A DNA stretch of 64,000 nt. Source: Pseudoxanthomonas suwonensis 11-1 (GTDB lineage: Bacteria > Pseudomonadota > Gammaproteobacteria > Xanthomonadales > Xanthomonadaceae). Shown here one piece after another: positions 38,668 to 47,499 of the stretch. The DNA lies in contig NC_014924.1 of NCBI RefSeq assembly GCF_000185965.1, forward strand, positions 806,001-870,000, read 5' to 3'. A program made the position numbers and the translations under genes. The notes beneath the pieces are model-generated. The model was not told the DNA's origin. It was given only the letters and a program-made list of their open reading frames with translations, and searched no databases. Positions within the stretch are counted from its first letter, which is position 1. Each line of letters begins with the position of its first letter.

Positions 38668-38718
38668 GGGAGCGGCCGTGGACAGCATGCGAACGCCCGC
38701 GGCGCGGGCGCGCGGGTG

Positions 38719-39390
38719 TCAGACGTGGAGGACCTGGGCGCTGACCGCGACGAAGTGGCAGACGCTGCCGGCGATCACGAACAGGTGCCAGATCGCGTGC
38801 GAGTAGGGGATCGACTCGCGGTGGTAGAAGACCGTGCCGAGCGTGTAGGCCGCGCCACCGCCCAGCAGCCAGCTGATGGTCCAGGTGTCCAGCGAGGAAA
38901 GCATCGGCTTGGCCGCGACGATCACCAGCCAGCCCATGGCGATGTAGATCGCGGTGGAGAGGCGCTTGAAGCGGCCTGTGAAGAACAGCTTGAACACCAC
39001 GCCGGCCACGGCCAGGGTCCAGATCGCGGCGAACAGGCTCCAGCCCCATGGGCCGCGCAGGCCGACCAGCGTGAAGGGCGTGTAGGTGCCGGCGATCAGC
39101 AGGTAGATCGCACAGTGGTCGAACACCTTCAGGCGGCCCTTGGCCACCGGGTGCTGGATCGCGTGGTAGAGGGTGGATGCGGTGTAGAGCAGCAGCAGCG
39201 CCACGCCGAACACGATCGCGCCGGCCAGCTGCCAGCCGTCGCCATAGATGGCCGCGAGCGTGATCAGCACCGCGCCGGCGGCCAGCGCCGCGGCCGCGCC
39301 CAGGCCATGGGTCAGGGCATTGGCGATCTCGTCGCGCAGCGAATGCGCGTCCTGGTTCGGCGATGGTGCAGGCGAGGGGGCGACCGGCAT
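38719..39390 (-). CDS. PAQR/hemolysin III family membrane protein
   Basis: A 223-residue protein with seven hydrophobic helices. Motifs of the hemolysin III/PAQR family are intact: DEIANALTHGLGAAAAL, the metal-site STLYHAIQH, FDHCAIYLLIAGTYTPF, and the C-terminal SHAIWHLFVIAGSVCHF with its His residues. Members may bind zinc and have been linked to ceramidase-like hydrolysis or membrane homeostasis. I use the ATG at 39390; a TAACGT hexamer ends 7 nt before it. GTG at 39399 is an alternative. Confidence 0.92.
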   Translation of the reverse strand: MPVAPSPAPSPNQDAHSLRDEIANALTHGLGAAAALAAGAVLITLAAIYGDGWQLAGAIVFGVALLLLYTASTLYHAIQHPVAKGRLKVFDHCAIYLLIAGTYTPFTLVGLRGPWGWSLFAAIWTLAVAGVVFKLFFTGRFKRLSTAIYIAMGWLVIVAAKPMLSSLDTWTISWLLGGGAAYTLGTVFYHRESIPYSHAIWHLFVIAGSVCHFVAVSAQVLHV

Positions 39391-39464
39391 GGCGCGCACG
39401 TTACCTCAGGCCGCGTGAGCTTGCATCAATACGCACGGGCAGCGCAGCGGATGGAAGCCCGGAG

Positions 39465-39487
39465 CCCCTCTCCGGGAAGGAGAGGGG
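39465..39487. repeat. REP-like GC-rich hairpin downstream of prfC
   Basis: CCCCTCTCC (39465-39473) pairs perfectly with GGAGAGGGG (39479-39487) around GGGAA. It lies 8 bp beyond the prfC stop with no T-tract. Similar CCCCTCTCC hairpins are scattered in many proteobacterial genomes, so it is probably a repetitive extragenic palindrome that may also stabilise or terminate the prfC mRNA. Confidence 0.55.
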
Positions 39488-39494
39488 GATGACC

Positions 39495-41099
39495 TCAGTC
39501 CACGCCTACGCTGTGCGCGTGTTCGCGGGTGGCCAGGAAGCGCACGGACGGCGCGCGTTCCTGCGCCAGCTGCAGGTTGACCCGGGTCGGGGCCAGGTAG
39601 ACCAGCTCGCCGGCCGCGTCGATCGCCAGGTTCATGGCGTTCTTCTCGCGGAACTCCTCCAGCTTCTTCGCGTCGTCGCACTGGATCCAGCGCGCGGTGG
39701 CCACGCCGACCTGCTCGAAGCTGGCGTCCACGCCGTACTCGTCCTTCAGGCGGTAGGCGACCACGTCGAACTGCAGCACGCCGACCGCGCCGAGGATCAG
39801 GTCGTTGCTCATCAGCGGACGGAAGAACTGGGTCGCGCCTTCCTCGGAAAGCTGGGCCAGGCCCTTCTGCAGCTGCTTGAGCTTGAGCGGATCGCGCAGG
39901 CGCGCACGGCGGAACAGTTCCGGGGCGAAGTTCGGGATGCCGGTGAACGACAGCGCCTCGCCTTCGGTGAAGGTGTCGCCGATGGAAATGGTGCCGTGGT
40001 TGTGGATGCCGATCACGTCGCCCGGCCAGGCCTCGGCGGCGATCTCGCGGTCGGAGGCCATGAGGGTCAGGGCGTTGGCCAGCTTCACTTCCTTGCCGCT
40101 GCGCACGTGGAAGGCCTTCATGCCGGCGCTGAACCTGCCCGAACACACGCGCATGAACGCGACGCGGTCGCGGTGCTGCGGGTCCATGTTGGCCTGGATC
40201 TTGAACACGAAGCCGGTGAGCCTGCCTTCCTGCGGCGCGACCTCGCGGCCGGTGGTGGCGCGCGGCTGCGGCGGCGGCGCGTGCTCGACGAAGAAGTCCA
40301 GCAGCGGCTGCACGCCGAAGTTGTTCACGCCCGAGCCGAAGAACACCGGGGTCTGTTCGCCGCGCAGGTACTTGTCCTTGTCGAACGGATCGGCCGCGCC
40401 CTGCACCAGCTCCAGCTCCTCGCGCAGGTTGGCGAGCATCTCCGCGCCGATCTTCTCCTCCAGGCCCGGTGCATCCAGCGACGGGAAGATGGTCGAGTCC
40501 TGGCGGGTGAAGTTGCGGCCCGGCTCGTACAGGTGGACCTCGCCGCTGACCAGGTGGACCACGCCCTTCAGGCGCTGGCCCATGCCGATCGGCCAGGTCA
40601 CCGGAGCGCACTTGATGCCGAGCACGGTCTCGATCTCGTCCAGCAGCTCGATTGGTTCCTTGCCCTCGCGGTCGAGCTTGTTGATGAAGGTCATGATCGG
40701 CGTGTCGCGCAGGCGGCACACCTCCATCAGCTTGATCGTGCGCTCCTCCACGCCCTTGGCCACGTCGATCACCATCAGCGCCGAGTCCACCGCGGTGAGC
40801 ACGCGGTAGGTGTCCTCGCCGAAGTCGGCGTGGCCGGGGGTGTCGAGCAGGTTGACGATGCGGCCCTCGTAGGGGAACTGCATCACCGAGGAGGTCACCG
40901 AGATGCCGCGCTCCTTCTCCAGCGCCATCCAGTCGGAGGTGGCGTGGCGGGCGGCCTTGCGGCCCTTGACCGAGCCGGCCATCTGGATCGCGCCCCCGAA
41001 CAGCAGCAGCTTTTCGGTCAGCGTGGTCTTGCCGGCGTCGGGGTGCGAAATGATCGCGAAAGTGCGCCGGCGCGCGGCTTCGGTTGGGACATCGGACAT
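39495..41099 (-). CDS. prfC: peptide chain release factor 3
   Basis: A 534-residue translational GTPase that recycles RF1 and RF2 from the ribosome. It shows G1 [14 protein letters not shown]2 area [13 protein letters not shown]3 [12 protein letters not shown]4 NKLDRE and the later GREVAPQEG. The length equals the family norm when started at MSDVPTEA; the frame is open 15 codons further but that is not needed. A perfect TATAAT -10 box lies 45 bp upstream on the minus strand. Confidence 0.97.
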   Translation of the reverse strand: MSDVPTEAARRRTFAIISHPDAGKTTLTEKLLLFGGAIQMAGSVKGRKAARHATSDWMALEKERGISVTSSVMQFPYEGRIVNLLDTPGHADFGEDTYRVLTAVDSALMVIDVAKGVEERTIKLMEVCRLRDTPIMTFINKLDREGKEPIELLDEIETVLGIKCAPVTWPIGMGQRLKGVVHLVSGEVHLYEPGRNFTRQDSTIFPSLDAPGLEEKIGAEMLANLREELELVQGAADPFDKDKYLRGEQTPVFFGSGVNNFGVQPLLDFFVEHAPPPQPRATTGREVAPQEGRLTGFVFKIQANMDPQHRDRVAFMRVCSGRFSAGMKAFHVRSGKEVKLANALTLMASDREIAAEAWPGDVIGIHNHGTISIGDTFTEGEALSFTGIPNFAPELFRRARLRDPLKLKQLQKGLAQLSEEGATQFFRPLMSNDLILGAVGVLQFDVVAYRLKDEYGVDASFEQVGVATARWIQCDDAKKLEEFREKNAMNLAIDAAGELVYLAPTRVNLQLAQERAPSVRFLATREHAHSVGVD

Positions 41100-41143
41100 G
41101 GGGGATGGCGCCGGGAGGCGCTGGGTCGGGCGGGAAGCCGGCA

Positions 41144-41149
41144 ATTATA
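41144..41149 (-). promoter_or_regulatory. -10 box of prfC
   Basis: TATAAT, in CGTATAATTGCCGGC on the minus strand, is a consensus -10 hexamer 45 bp before the prfC ATG. Confidence 0.6.
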
Positions 41150-41202
41150 CGGGCCGCCGCCGTCGCGGGCCGGGCGTCGCCGCCAGGCCCGCGCGGGCAG
41201 GT

Positions 41203-42594
41203 TCAGTTGCCCAGCCAGGGATGCGGCAGTGCGCGCATGCGGCGGATGCCGATGAACTGCAGGGCCACGCCGGCGACCAGTGCCACTGCATAGGCCGCCG
41301 TCACCCGCGGCATGGGTCCGGCGACGTCCCCTGCAGTCATCAGCGCCATGCTGGCGAGGGCCAGCAGGATCGACAGCGCCAGGATCGACCAGCGTCCGGC
41401 CTGGGTGTGCAGGGCCACGAGGGTCCAGCCCCACAGCAGCGAGAGGCTGCCCAGGCTGGCGCTGGCCAGCAGCACGCAGTGCTCCACCGGGGTGCCCCGG
41501 GACACGGCGAAGGCGAGCACCATGGCGAGCGCGGGTACGGCCCGGACCAGGACCTGCAGCGCCAGCTGCCTGGCCAGCACCGGCACCGGCCGTGCCGGCA
41601 TGCCCGGCAGCAGCGCCAGTTCGTGCAGGCCCTGGCGTGGCTGCCAGAACACGGTGAGCAGGCGCGCCAGCGGCGCCATGCCGCTGCTGATGACCAGCGC
41701 CGGCCCCCAGACCAGGCCCATGTGCACCTTGGTGGTGGTGGTGAGGGTGCGGTCCGCGAACAGCCACAGCAGGATCACGCCGACGACCGGCGCCTGCGAC
41801 ACAACGACGTTACGCAGCGAGTTGCGGCCGAAGCCCGGGCCAAGGGCGATCCCCATGACTTGGTCGGGTGCCTGTGCCAGGCCGGTTCCGACCGGGGTTT
41901 CCGGGGTCAGCACGCCGGTGTTCTGGCTGGCGGTGGAGGCGAAGGGGTTGCCGCGACCCAGCTGCACGGCCACCGGGACCGTCCAGGCCGAACCCTCCCC
42001 GATCCTGCGCGGTATCAGCACCCAGCACGGGACGCACAGCAGCAGGATCGCGGCGGCGACCATGGCCAGCGCCCCCGGCCCCTGGACGATCCCGGCGATG
42101 GCAGTGAACGCGCTCTTCGGGATCGCGCCGATGAACGTGCTGAGGCCAATCATCGCCAGCATCGTCCATGGCGGCATGCTGGCCCAGAACAGCCCGATGG
42201 CGGCGCCGATGGACAGGATCGCAGCGGCCATGGCGAAGCTCCCATCCAGGGCCAGCGCCAGCACGGCGGCCGGAAGCGCGACCGCCAGCGCCAGCATGAC
42301 CAGCCCGGTAGCGAGCGCGTGGCGGACCGCGTTCGGCAGGCGCAGCTGCCAGCCGGCGATGGCCATGGCGACCAGGCGGCCGCCGGCCAGGAAGGCCCAG
42401 AACATGGTCAGCGCCGCGGCCAGCACGCTCGAGACTTCGAATGCCTTGCCCTTGTTGCCCAGCAGCGACAGTGCCAGGCCAAGCGCGGTGGCCAGCGCGA
42501 CCACGCCCCAGGTCCAGCCGCCGGTGACCAGGGCGGTGCGCAGCGGGCCAGGAACAGGGTTGGCCCTGCGCAGGGGGACGCTCGCGGCGCTCAT
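41203..42594 (-). CDS. ABC transporter permease of the YtrA-like operon, unknown substrate
   Basis: A 463-residue polytopic membrane protein with about ten to twelve hydrophobic segments and few charged loops. It resembles no well-known permease closely. Its placement as the third gene after a GntR/YtrA-type repressor and an ABC ATPase, with ATGA overlap to the ATPase, identifies it as the membrane part of that transporter. Related xanthomonad operons respond to cell-envelope stress, but the substrate here is unknown. A central soluble-looking loop lies near residues 205-270. Confidence 0.78.
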   Translation of the reverse strand: MSAASVPLRRANPVPGPLRTALVTGGWTWGVVALATALGLALSLLGNKGKAFEVSSVLAAALTMFWAFLAGGRLVAMAIAGWQLRLPNAVRHALATGLVMLALAVALPAAVLALALDGSFAMAAAILSIGAAIGLFWASMPPWTMLAMIGLSTFIGAIPKSAFTAIAGIVQGPGALAMVAAAILLLCVPCWVLIPRRIGEGSAWTVPVAVQLGRGNPFASTASQNTGVLTPETPVGTGLAQAPDQVMGIALGPGFGRNSLRNVVVSQAPVVGVILLWLFADRTLTTTTKVHMGLVWGPALVISSGMAPLARLLTVFWQPRQGLHELALLPGMPARPVPVLARQLALQVLVRAVPALAMVLAFAVSRGTPVEHCVLLASASLGSLSLLWGWTLVALHTQAGRWSILALSILLALASMALMTAGDVAGPMPRVTAAYAVALVAGVALQFIGIRRMRALPHPWLGN

Positions 42595-43493
42595 CCGGCC
42601 ACCTCGATGAACAGGTCTTCCAGGCCCAGGCGGTCGACGCGCACGCCTTCCACCAGCAGCAGGTCCTGCCAGCCCTTGCGGCCGGCCACGACAAGCTGCA
42701 GCTCGCCGCCGGCGCTCCGGCGGCGCACCAGCTCGCCCGGAAGGCTGCCCGGGATGCGCGAGGCCGCCGCGGCCGGCACGTGGATGCGCACGACCTCGTC
42801 CTTGACCTCGTCCAGCGGGCGGTCGAGCAGCAGCCGGCCCTCGTGCAGGAAGGCCACCCGCGAGGCGACGCGTTCCAGGTCGCTGACGATGTGGCTGGAG
42901 AACAGCACCGTGGTGCCCGAGTCCATGGCCTGGGTCACCAGCTCGCGCAGCAGTTCGCGGCGCGCCACCGGGTCCAGCGCCGAGGCCGGCTCGTCCAGCA
43001 CCAGCAGCCACGGGCGCGGGGCAAGCGCACGGGCCATCGCCAGGCGCTGCGCCTGGCCGGGCGAGAGCTTGCCGATCGGCCGCGACGGGTCGATGTCCCA
43101 GCGCTGCAGCAGGCCCGCGGCGTGCGCCGGATCCCAGTCCGGATACAGCTGCGACAGGTAGTCGAACAACTGGCCGACCTTCATCCACGAGAACGCCTGC
43201 GGCTGCTGCGGCACGTAGCCCAGGTGCGCCTTGCGCACCTCGTCCAGGGCCAGCGCCGGCGCGCCCATCACCCGCGCCTCGCCGGCTTGCGGCCGCAGCA
43301 GGCCGAGCAGGCAGCCGATCAGGCTGCTCTTGCCGGCGCCGTTGCGGCCGACCAGGCCCAGCACTTCGCCCTGCGGTACGTCCAGTTCGATTCCGCGCAG
43401 TACCTCGTGGCGGCCATAAGCCAGGTGGATGCCACGCGCGGAGAGCGGCATTCCGGTGTCCAGTACGGGTGCGGGTACGGCCAGGGCATTCAT
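42591..43493 (-). CDS. ABC transporter ATP-binding protein
   Basis: A 300-residue ATPase with Walker A GRNGAGKSS, Q-loop VPQQPQAFSWM, the unusual signature LSPGQAQR, Walker B LLVLDEPASALD and the switch His in FSSHIVSD. The last 75 residues form a small extra domain (VVRIHVPAAAASRIPG) as in YtrB/EcfA-like exporters. It overlaps both gntR upstream and the permease downstream by ATGA, so all three are made from one mRNA. Confidence 0.92.
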   Translation of the reverse strand: MNALAVPAPVLDTGMPLSARGIHLAYGRHEVLRGIELDVPQGEVLGLVGRNGAGKSSLIGCLLGLLRPQAGEARVMGAPALALDEVRKAHLGYVPQQPQAFSWMKVGQLFDYLSQLYPDWDPAHAAGLLQRWDIDPSRPIGKLSPGQAQRLAMARALAPRPWLLVLDEPASALDPVARRELLRELVTQAMDSGTTVLFSSHIVSDLERVASRVAFLHEGRLLLDRPLDEVKDEVVRIHVPAAAASRIPGSLPGELVRRRSAGGELQLVVAGRKGWQDLLLVEGVRVDRLGLEDLFIEVAG

Positions 43494-43882
43494 GCGTCGT
43501 CCTCTTCCAGGAGTTGGCGCAACCGCGCGAGCACGCGGTCGACGGGGAGTTCCAGTTCTCGGCTGTGGCGGGCGGCCTCGCGCAGGGCAGGCTCGAGCTG
43601 CTGCATGCGTGCGGCCACGCCCCCGCTGGGGCGGGCGCCATGGGCCACGACCATGCCCTTGCCGCGCAGGCGCTCCAGCACGCCTTCGGCCTCTAGCTGG
43701 CTGTAGGCACGGGAGACCGTCATCGGGTTGATGGCATGGACCGCGGCGACCTCGCGCACGGAGGGCAGGGCGTCGCCCGGCCGCAGGTGGCCGGCGCTGG
43801 CGAGGCGCCGGATCTGCTCGGCGATCTGCCGGTAGATCGGGTCCGGCAACCCCGGGTTGATGTGTAGCGAGGAGGCATCCAT
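43490..43882 (-). CDS. GntR-family repressor, YtrA subfamily
   Basis: A 130-residue regulator with an N-terminal winged helix: DPIYRQIAEQIRRLASAGHLRPGDALPSVRE and INPMTVSRAYSQLEAEGVLERLRGKG. A short C-terminal helical dimerisation part replaces the usual effector domain; this is the mark of the YtrA subfamily, which represses adjacent ABC transporter genes. The ATG at 43882 lies 7 nt from a strong -10 box, and a GTGTAT/ATACAC palindrome overlaps the promoter, so it probably represses itself. Confidence 0.92.
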   Translation of the reverse strand: MDASSLHINPGLPDPIYRQIAEQIRRLASAGHLRPGDALPSVREVAAVHAINPMTVSRAYSQLEAEGVLERLRGKGMVVAHGARPSGGVAARMQQLEPALREAARHSRELELPVDRVLARLRQLLEEDDA

Positions 43883-43918
43883 GTGTATCAATACAACAAT
43901 ACACTCGGCCCGTGTCAA
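43883..43918 (-). promoter_or_regulatory. promoter and probable auto-operator of the gntR-ABC operon
   Basis: Minus strand: TTGACA (43918-43913), 17 bp, TGTATT (43895-43890), 7 nt, ATG. The -35 is perfect. An inverted repeat GTGTAT-N10-ATACAC (43883-43904) covers the -10 box, a good place for a GntR repressor. The 7-nt spacing implies a leaderless mRNA. Confidence 0.7.
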
Positions 43919-43983
43919 GCCGTGCGGCGCGCGCGGTGGGCCTGATCGGGGATGCAGGGGGGGCGGGCAGCGCCCGCGCCGGA

Positions 43984-44886
43984 TCAATGGCCGTCGCTAT
44001 CCGCGCCGCGGGCGAAACGCAGTTCCGAGGGGCCGGCGAACATGCGGAACGGCACCGATTCCAGGCGCATGCCACGGTTGACCTGGACCACGAAGTGCAG
44101 GTGCGGCGCGGTGCTGTAACCGGTGTTGCCCGACAGCGCGATCTGCTGGCCCTTGCGTACCTGCTGGCCGACCTGCACCAGCACGCCTTCGGGTGCCAGG
44201 TGCGCATACACGGCCATGCTGCCGTCCGGATGCAGGATGCGGACCTGGTTGGCGCGGGTGGCGTAGCGCTCGCGGTCCAGTCCGGTGCCGGCGAAGCCTG
44301 ATTCGAGCTGCAGCACCACGCCCTCGCGCGCGGCCAGCACCGGCGTGCCCTCGGGCAGGGCGAAATCCACGGCGTGGCGGTTCTGCGCGTCGTCGTGGCT
44401 GAAACGGCCGCCGGGGCCCTGGCCCACGCTTACCCGGGCCTGGTCGAACGGCAGGCCGTAGCGGTAGTCCAGTGGCCGTGCGTGCGGGTCGCCCAGGGTC
44501 TGCTCCAGCTGCACGTCGAAACCGTGGGGCTTGCCGGGATCGCTGGCGTACAGGCGTGCGACGACCACCTCGGCGCGCGCGCCGACCGTGGCCCGCACCG
44601 GCATGGCCGGCACCGCGCTGATGTTCTCGCTCCTGCGCAGGCCCAGCTGCACCTCGACCGGACCCGGCAGGCGGTTGCCGACCCGCACCTCGTGGTGGCT
44701 GCCACGGTCGACCAGGCGCAGGGATACCGGCGCGCCTTGCTCGACGTTGCGGCCCGCGTCCGGCCGGGGTGCGGTGGCGGGCGAGGCGTCGTTGCCGCGC
44801 CAGAACCGCGAGGCGTGGGCGGGCAGGGCGGCCCCCAGCACGAGGATCGCCAGGGCGAGCAGGACCCGCTGCGCTGCCAGGGTCAT
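43984..44886 (-). CDS. M23 family metallopeptidase
   Basis: A 300-residue secreted endopeptidase of the LytM/M23 type. The signal peptide ends near AHASRFW. An N-terminal beta-rich region (about residues 50-155) precedes the M23 domain with NRHAVDFALPEGTPVLAA (zinc His and Asp) and APHLHFVVQVN (HxH catalytic and zinc ligands). All ligands look intact, so it may cut peptidoglycan cross-bridges or regulate other hydrolases. It is transcribed alone; a GATAAT -10-like hexamer lies near 44988-44983 on the minus strand. Confidence 0.92.
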   Translation of the reverse strand: MTLAAQRVLLALAILVLGAALPAHASRFWRGNDASPATAPRPDAGRNVEQGAPVSLRLVDRGSHHEVRVGNRLPGPVEVQLGLRRSENISAVPAMPVRATVGARAEVVVARLYASDPGKPHGFDVQLEQTLGDPHARPLDYRYGLPFDQARVSVGQGPGGRFSHDDAQNRHAVDFALPEGTPVLAAREGVVLQLESGFAGTGLDRERYATRANQVRILHPDGSMAVYAHLAPEGVLVQVGQQVRKGQQIALSGNTGYSTAPHLHFVVQVNRGMRLESVPFRMFAGPSELRFARGADSDGH

Positions 44887-45074
44887 GCGCCGGATCCGCC
44901 TCGTGGCCGGGCGTCACGGATGGGCGCGGCAAGTGCGCGGAAGCGGGGGCTGGGCGGGCGGGGGCGGTAGCGGGGCATGGGCGGATTATCGGGGGTCCGG
45001 TCGCGGAAATTAGTTTCATCTCTCAATCAAGATGGAGCGATTGACATGCCCGCGGGGCGGTGGCAATCTGGCCG
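44887..45074. other. divergent promoter region between M23 peptidase and met operon
   Basis: The half near the peptidase is GC-rich and holds a GATAAT hexamer on the minus strand. The half near the met operon is AT-richer and contains the met promoter (45041-45069). No gene is visible. Confidence 0.5.
45041..45069 (+). promoter_or_regulatory. sigma70 promoter of the metX-metB-hom operon
   Basis: TTGACA (45041-45046), 17 bp, CAATCT (45064-45069). Transcription would start near 45076, at the first base of the SAM riboswitch, which supports the call. Confidence 0.65.
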
Positions 45075-45242
45075 CGCCATCGAGACCGGCGGAGGGACAG
45101 GCCCTTTGATGCCGGGGCAGCCAGCGGACGCGCAAGCGTCCTGCCAGGTGCCAAATCCTGCGGGGACCCTGGCGTCCACCGGAAGATGGTTCGAGCGTGC
45201 CGCAGGCACGCCGGACGCGGGCCCGCGAAAGGCTCGATGGCG
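45075..45242 (+). ncRNA. SAM-I riboswitch (S-box leader) with expression platform
   Basis: The leader matches the SAM-I aptamer: ATCGAGACCGGCGGAGGGAC, then AGGCCC, TGATGCCGGGGCAGCC (kink-turn side), a P3 hairpin GGACGCGCAAGCGTCC, and GGTGCCAAATCCTGCGG (SAM-contact core). P1 forms between CCATC (45077-45081) and GATGG (45185-45189). A second, longer partner CTCGATGGCG (45233-45242) is perfectly complementary to CGCCATCGAG (45075-45084) and would exclude P1. Part of it can also pair with CGCCAT (45259-45264) near the metX start. This suggests switching without a classical T-tract terminator. It controls the downstream methionine genes. Confidence 0.9.
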
Positions 45243-45271
45243 TTGACCCTTCCGGATCCGCCATTGCCGCC

Positions 45272-46270
45272 GTGAACACCGCCACCGCCCTCACCCACGA
45301 GCCCCCCTGTACCACCGCCCTGCGCGGCGAGGTTGCCGTGGCGCTGCCGATGCGCCACGCCGGCGTGCAGGGCGTGAACCTGCGGTATGAGCTGCAGGGG
45401 CCGGCCGGGGCGCCGGTGGTGCTGGTGGCCGGCGGCATCTCCGCCCACCGCCATGTCTCGGCCAGCGCGGAATTCCCCGAGAAGGGCTGGGCCAATGCGC
45501 TGGTCGCCAACGGCCGCACGCTCGATCCGGCGCGGGTGCGCGTGCTGGCCTTCGACTACGTCGCCGCCGACGGCCGCCTCGACGTTCCGGTGGATACCGC
45601 CGACCAGGCCGACGCGGTCGCGCTGCTGCTGGACGCGCTCGGGATCGAGCGGCTGCAGGCCTTCGTCGGCTATTCCTACGGCGCGATGGTCGGGCTGCAG
45701 TTCGCGGCGCGGCATCCGTCGCGGCTGCGCCACCTGGTCGCGGTCAGCGGGGCGCACCGTCCGCACCCCTATGCCTGCGCCTGGCGCGCGCTGCAGCGGC
45801 GCGCGGTCGCGCTGGGCCAGCTGCAGTGCGCGGATGCCGCCGGCCTCGCCCTGGCCCGCCAGTTCGCGATGCTCAGCTACCGCACGCCCGAGGAATTCGG
45901 CGAGCGCTTCGACGCCGCGCCGGAAATCGTCAACGGCCGCGTGCGTTGCGCCGCCGAGGACTACCTCGATGCCGCCGGCGCGCAGTACGTGGCGCGCACT
46001 CCGGTCACCGCCTTCCTGCGCCTGTCCGAATCGATCGACCTGCATCGCATCGATCCGGCCGCGGTACAGGTGCCGGTCACCGTGGTCGCCGTGGAAGGCG
46101 ACCGCCTGGTGCCGCTGTCCGATTCGGTGAACCTCGTCGAAGGCCTGGCCGGCCGCGGCCAGCTGCGCGTGCTGCGCTCGCCGTACGGGCACGACGCCTT
46201 CCTCAAGGAAACCGACCGCATCGACCTCATTCTCGCCGCCGTCCTGCGCGGCAACGGAGCCGCCGCATGA
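45272..46270 (+). CDS. metX: homoserine O-acyltransferase MetX-like
   Basis: A 332-residue alpha/beta-hydrolase-fold enzyme expected to acylate homoserine (acetyl or succinyl), the first step to methionine. It shows an oxyanion area VVLVAGGISAHRH, the nucleophile elbow GYSYGAMVG with Ser135, and the acid-base pair in VEGDRLVPL and YGHDAFLKE. It is shorter than classic MetX (about 370 residues), as in xanthomonads. It starts with a GTG lacking a clear Shine-Dalgarno, 30 bp after the riboswitch platform. It overlaps metB by ATGA. The acyl donor cannot be decided from sequence alone. Confidence 0.88.
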   Translation: MNTATALTHEPPCTTALRGEVAVALPMRHAGVQGVNLRYELQGPAGAPVVLVAGGISAHRHVSASAEFPEKGWANALVANGRTLDPARVRVLAFDYVAADGRLDVPVDTADQADAVALLLDALGIERLQAFVGYSYGAMVGLQFAARHPSRLRHLVAVSGAHRPHPYACAWRALQRRAVALGQLQCADAAGLALARQFAMLSYRTPEEFGERFDAAPEIVNGRVRCAAEDYLDAAGAQYVARTPVTAFLRLSESIDLHRIDPAAVQVPVTVVAVEGDRLVPLSDSVNLVEGLAGRGQLRVLRSPYGHDAFLKETDRIDLILAAVLRGNGAAA

Positions 46271-47499
46271 GCACCCAGTCCTCCCCGATCGCTTCCAGCG
46301 AAGTGACCCCCGCCTGCCGCCCGGCCACCGCCGCGGTCCGCGCCGGCATCGACCGCGACACCGCCTACGGCGCGGTCACCCCCCCGATCGTGCTGTCGAG
46401 CAATTTCAGCTTCGACGGCTTCGGAAACAAGCGCCAGTACGACTACACCCGCAGCGGGAACCCGACCCGCGACCTGCTGGCCGAGGCGCTGAGCGACCTG
46501 GAAGGCGGTGCCGGCGGCGTGGTCACCGCCACCGGCATGGGCGCGATCACCCTGGTGCTGCACGCGCTGCTGCAGCCGGGCGACCGCCTGGTGGTGCCGC
46601 ACGACGCCTACGGCGGCAGCTGGCGCTTGTTCAACGCGCTGGCCGCCAAGGGCCACTTCGAACTGGTCACCGCCGACCTCACCGATCCGTGCTCGCTGGC
46701 CGATGCGCTGGCCACCTCGCCGAAGCTGGTACTGGTCGAGACCCCGTCCAACCCGCTGCTGCGCATCACCGACCTGCGCCTGGTGATCGACGCCGCGCAC
46801 CGCGCGGGCGCGCGGGTGGTAGTCGACAACACCTTCCTCTCGCCCGCGTTGCAGCAGCCGCTGGCGCTGGGCGCGGACCTGGTGCTGCATTCGACCACCA
46901 AGTACGTCAACGGGCACAGCGACGTGGTCGGCGGCGCGGTGGTGGCGGCCGATGCCGAAACCCACCAGCAGCTGGTGTGGTGGGCCAACGCGCTGGGCCT
47001 GACCGGTTCGCCGTTCGACAGTTTCCTGACCCTGCGCGGCCTGCGCACGCTCGATGCGCGGATGCGCGTGCACCAGGAGAACGCCAACGCCATCGCCGCG
47101 CTGCTGGACGGCCATCCGGCGGTGGAGAAGGTCTACTTCCCGGGCCTGGCCTCGCATCCGGGCCATGCCGTCGCGGCACGCCAGCAGTCCGGTTTCGGCG
47201 CGATGCTCAGCTTCGAGCTGCGCGGCGGCGAGCCGGCGGTGCGTGCCTTCGTCGACAGCCTGCGCTGGTTCACCCTGGCCGAGTCGCTCGGCGGCGTGGA
47301 AAGCCTGGTCGCGCATCCGGCGTCCATGACCCATGCGGCGATGACGCCGGAGGCGCGCGCCAAGGCCGGCATCTCCGACGGACTGCTGCGCCTGTCGATC
47401 GGCATCGAGGCCAGCGACGACCTGGTCGCCGACGTGGCGGCCGCGCTGGCCGCGGCCGAGGCGGCGGCGCCGCTGCCGGCCGAACGGGCACGGGCGTGA
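46267..47499 (+). CDS. metB: cystathionine gamma-synthase / O-acylhomoserine sulfhydrylase
   Basis: A 410-residue PLP enzyme of the Cys/Met metabolism family. It shows YDYTRSGNPTRD, ATGMGAITLVLHALLQPGD, PLP contacts VVVDNTFLSPALQQP, and the Schiff-base lysine in HSTTKYVNGHSD (Lys212). SLGGVESLVAHPASMTHA near the C-terminus is the family signature. It joins acylated homoserine to cysteine (cystathionine) or to sulfide. It overlaps metX and hom by 4-nt start/stop overlaps, so the three are coupled and share the SAM riboswitch. Confidence 0.94.
   Translation: MSTQSSPIASSEVTPACRPATAAVRAGIDRDTAYGAVTPPIVLSSNFSFDGFGNKRQYDYTRSGNPTRDLLAEALSDLEGGAGGVVTATGMGAITLVLHALLQPGDRLVVPHDAYGGSWRLFNALAAKGHFELVTADLTDPCSLADALATSPKLVLVETPSNPLLRITDLRLVIDAAHRAGARVVVDNTFLSPALQQPLALGADLVLHSTTKYVNGHSDVVGGAVVAADAETHQQLVWWANALGLTGSPFDSFLTLRGLRTLDARMRVHQENANAIAALLDGHPAVEKVYFPGLASHPGHAVAARQQSGFGAMLSFELRGGEPAVRAFVDSLRWFTLAESLGGVESLVAHPASMTHAAMTPEARAKAGISDGLLRLSIGIEASDDLVADVAAALAAAEAAAPLPAERARA

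Noticed and set aside
42591-44207. Possible N-terminal extension of the ABC ATPase through the gntR gene
   Set aside because: The gntR frame is separate and intact, and the ATPase begins with its own ATG overlapping the gntR stop.
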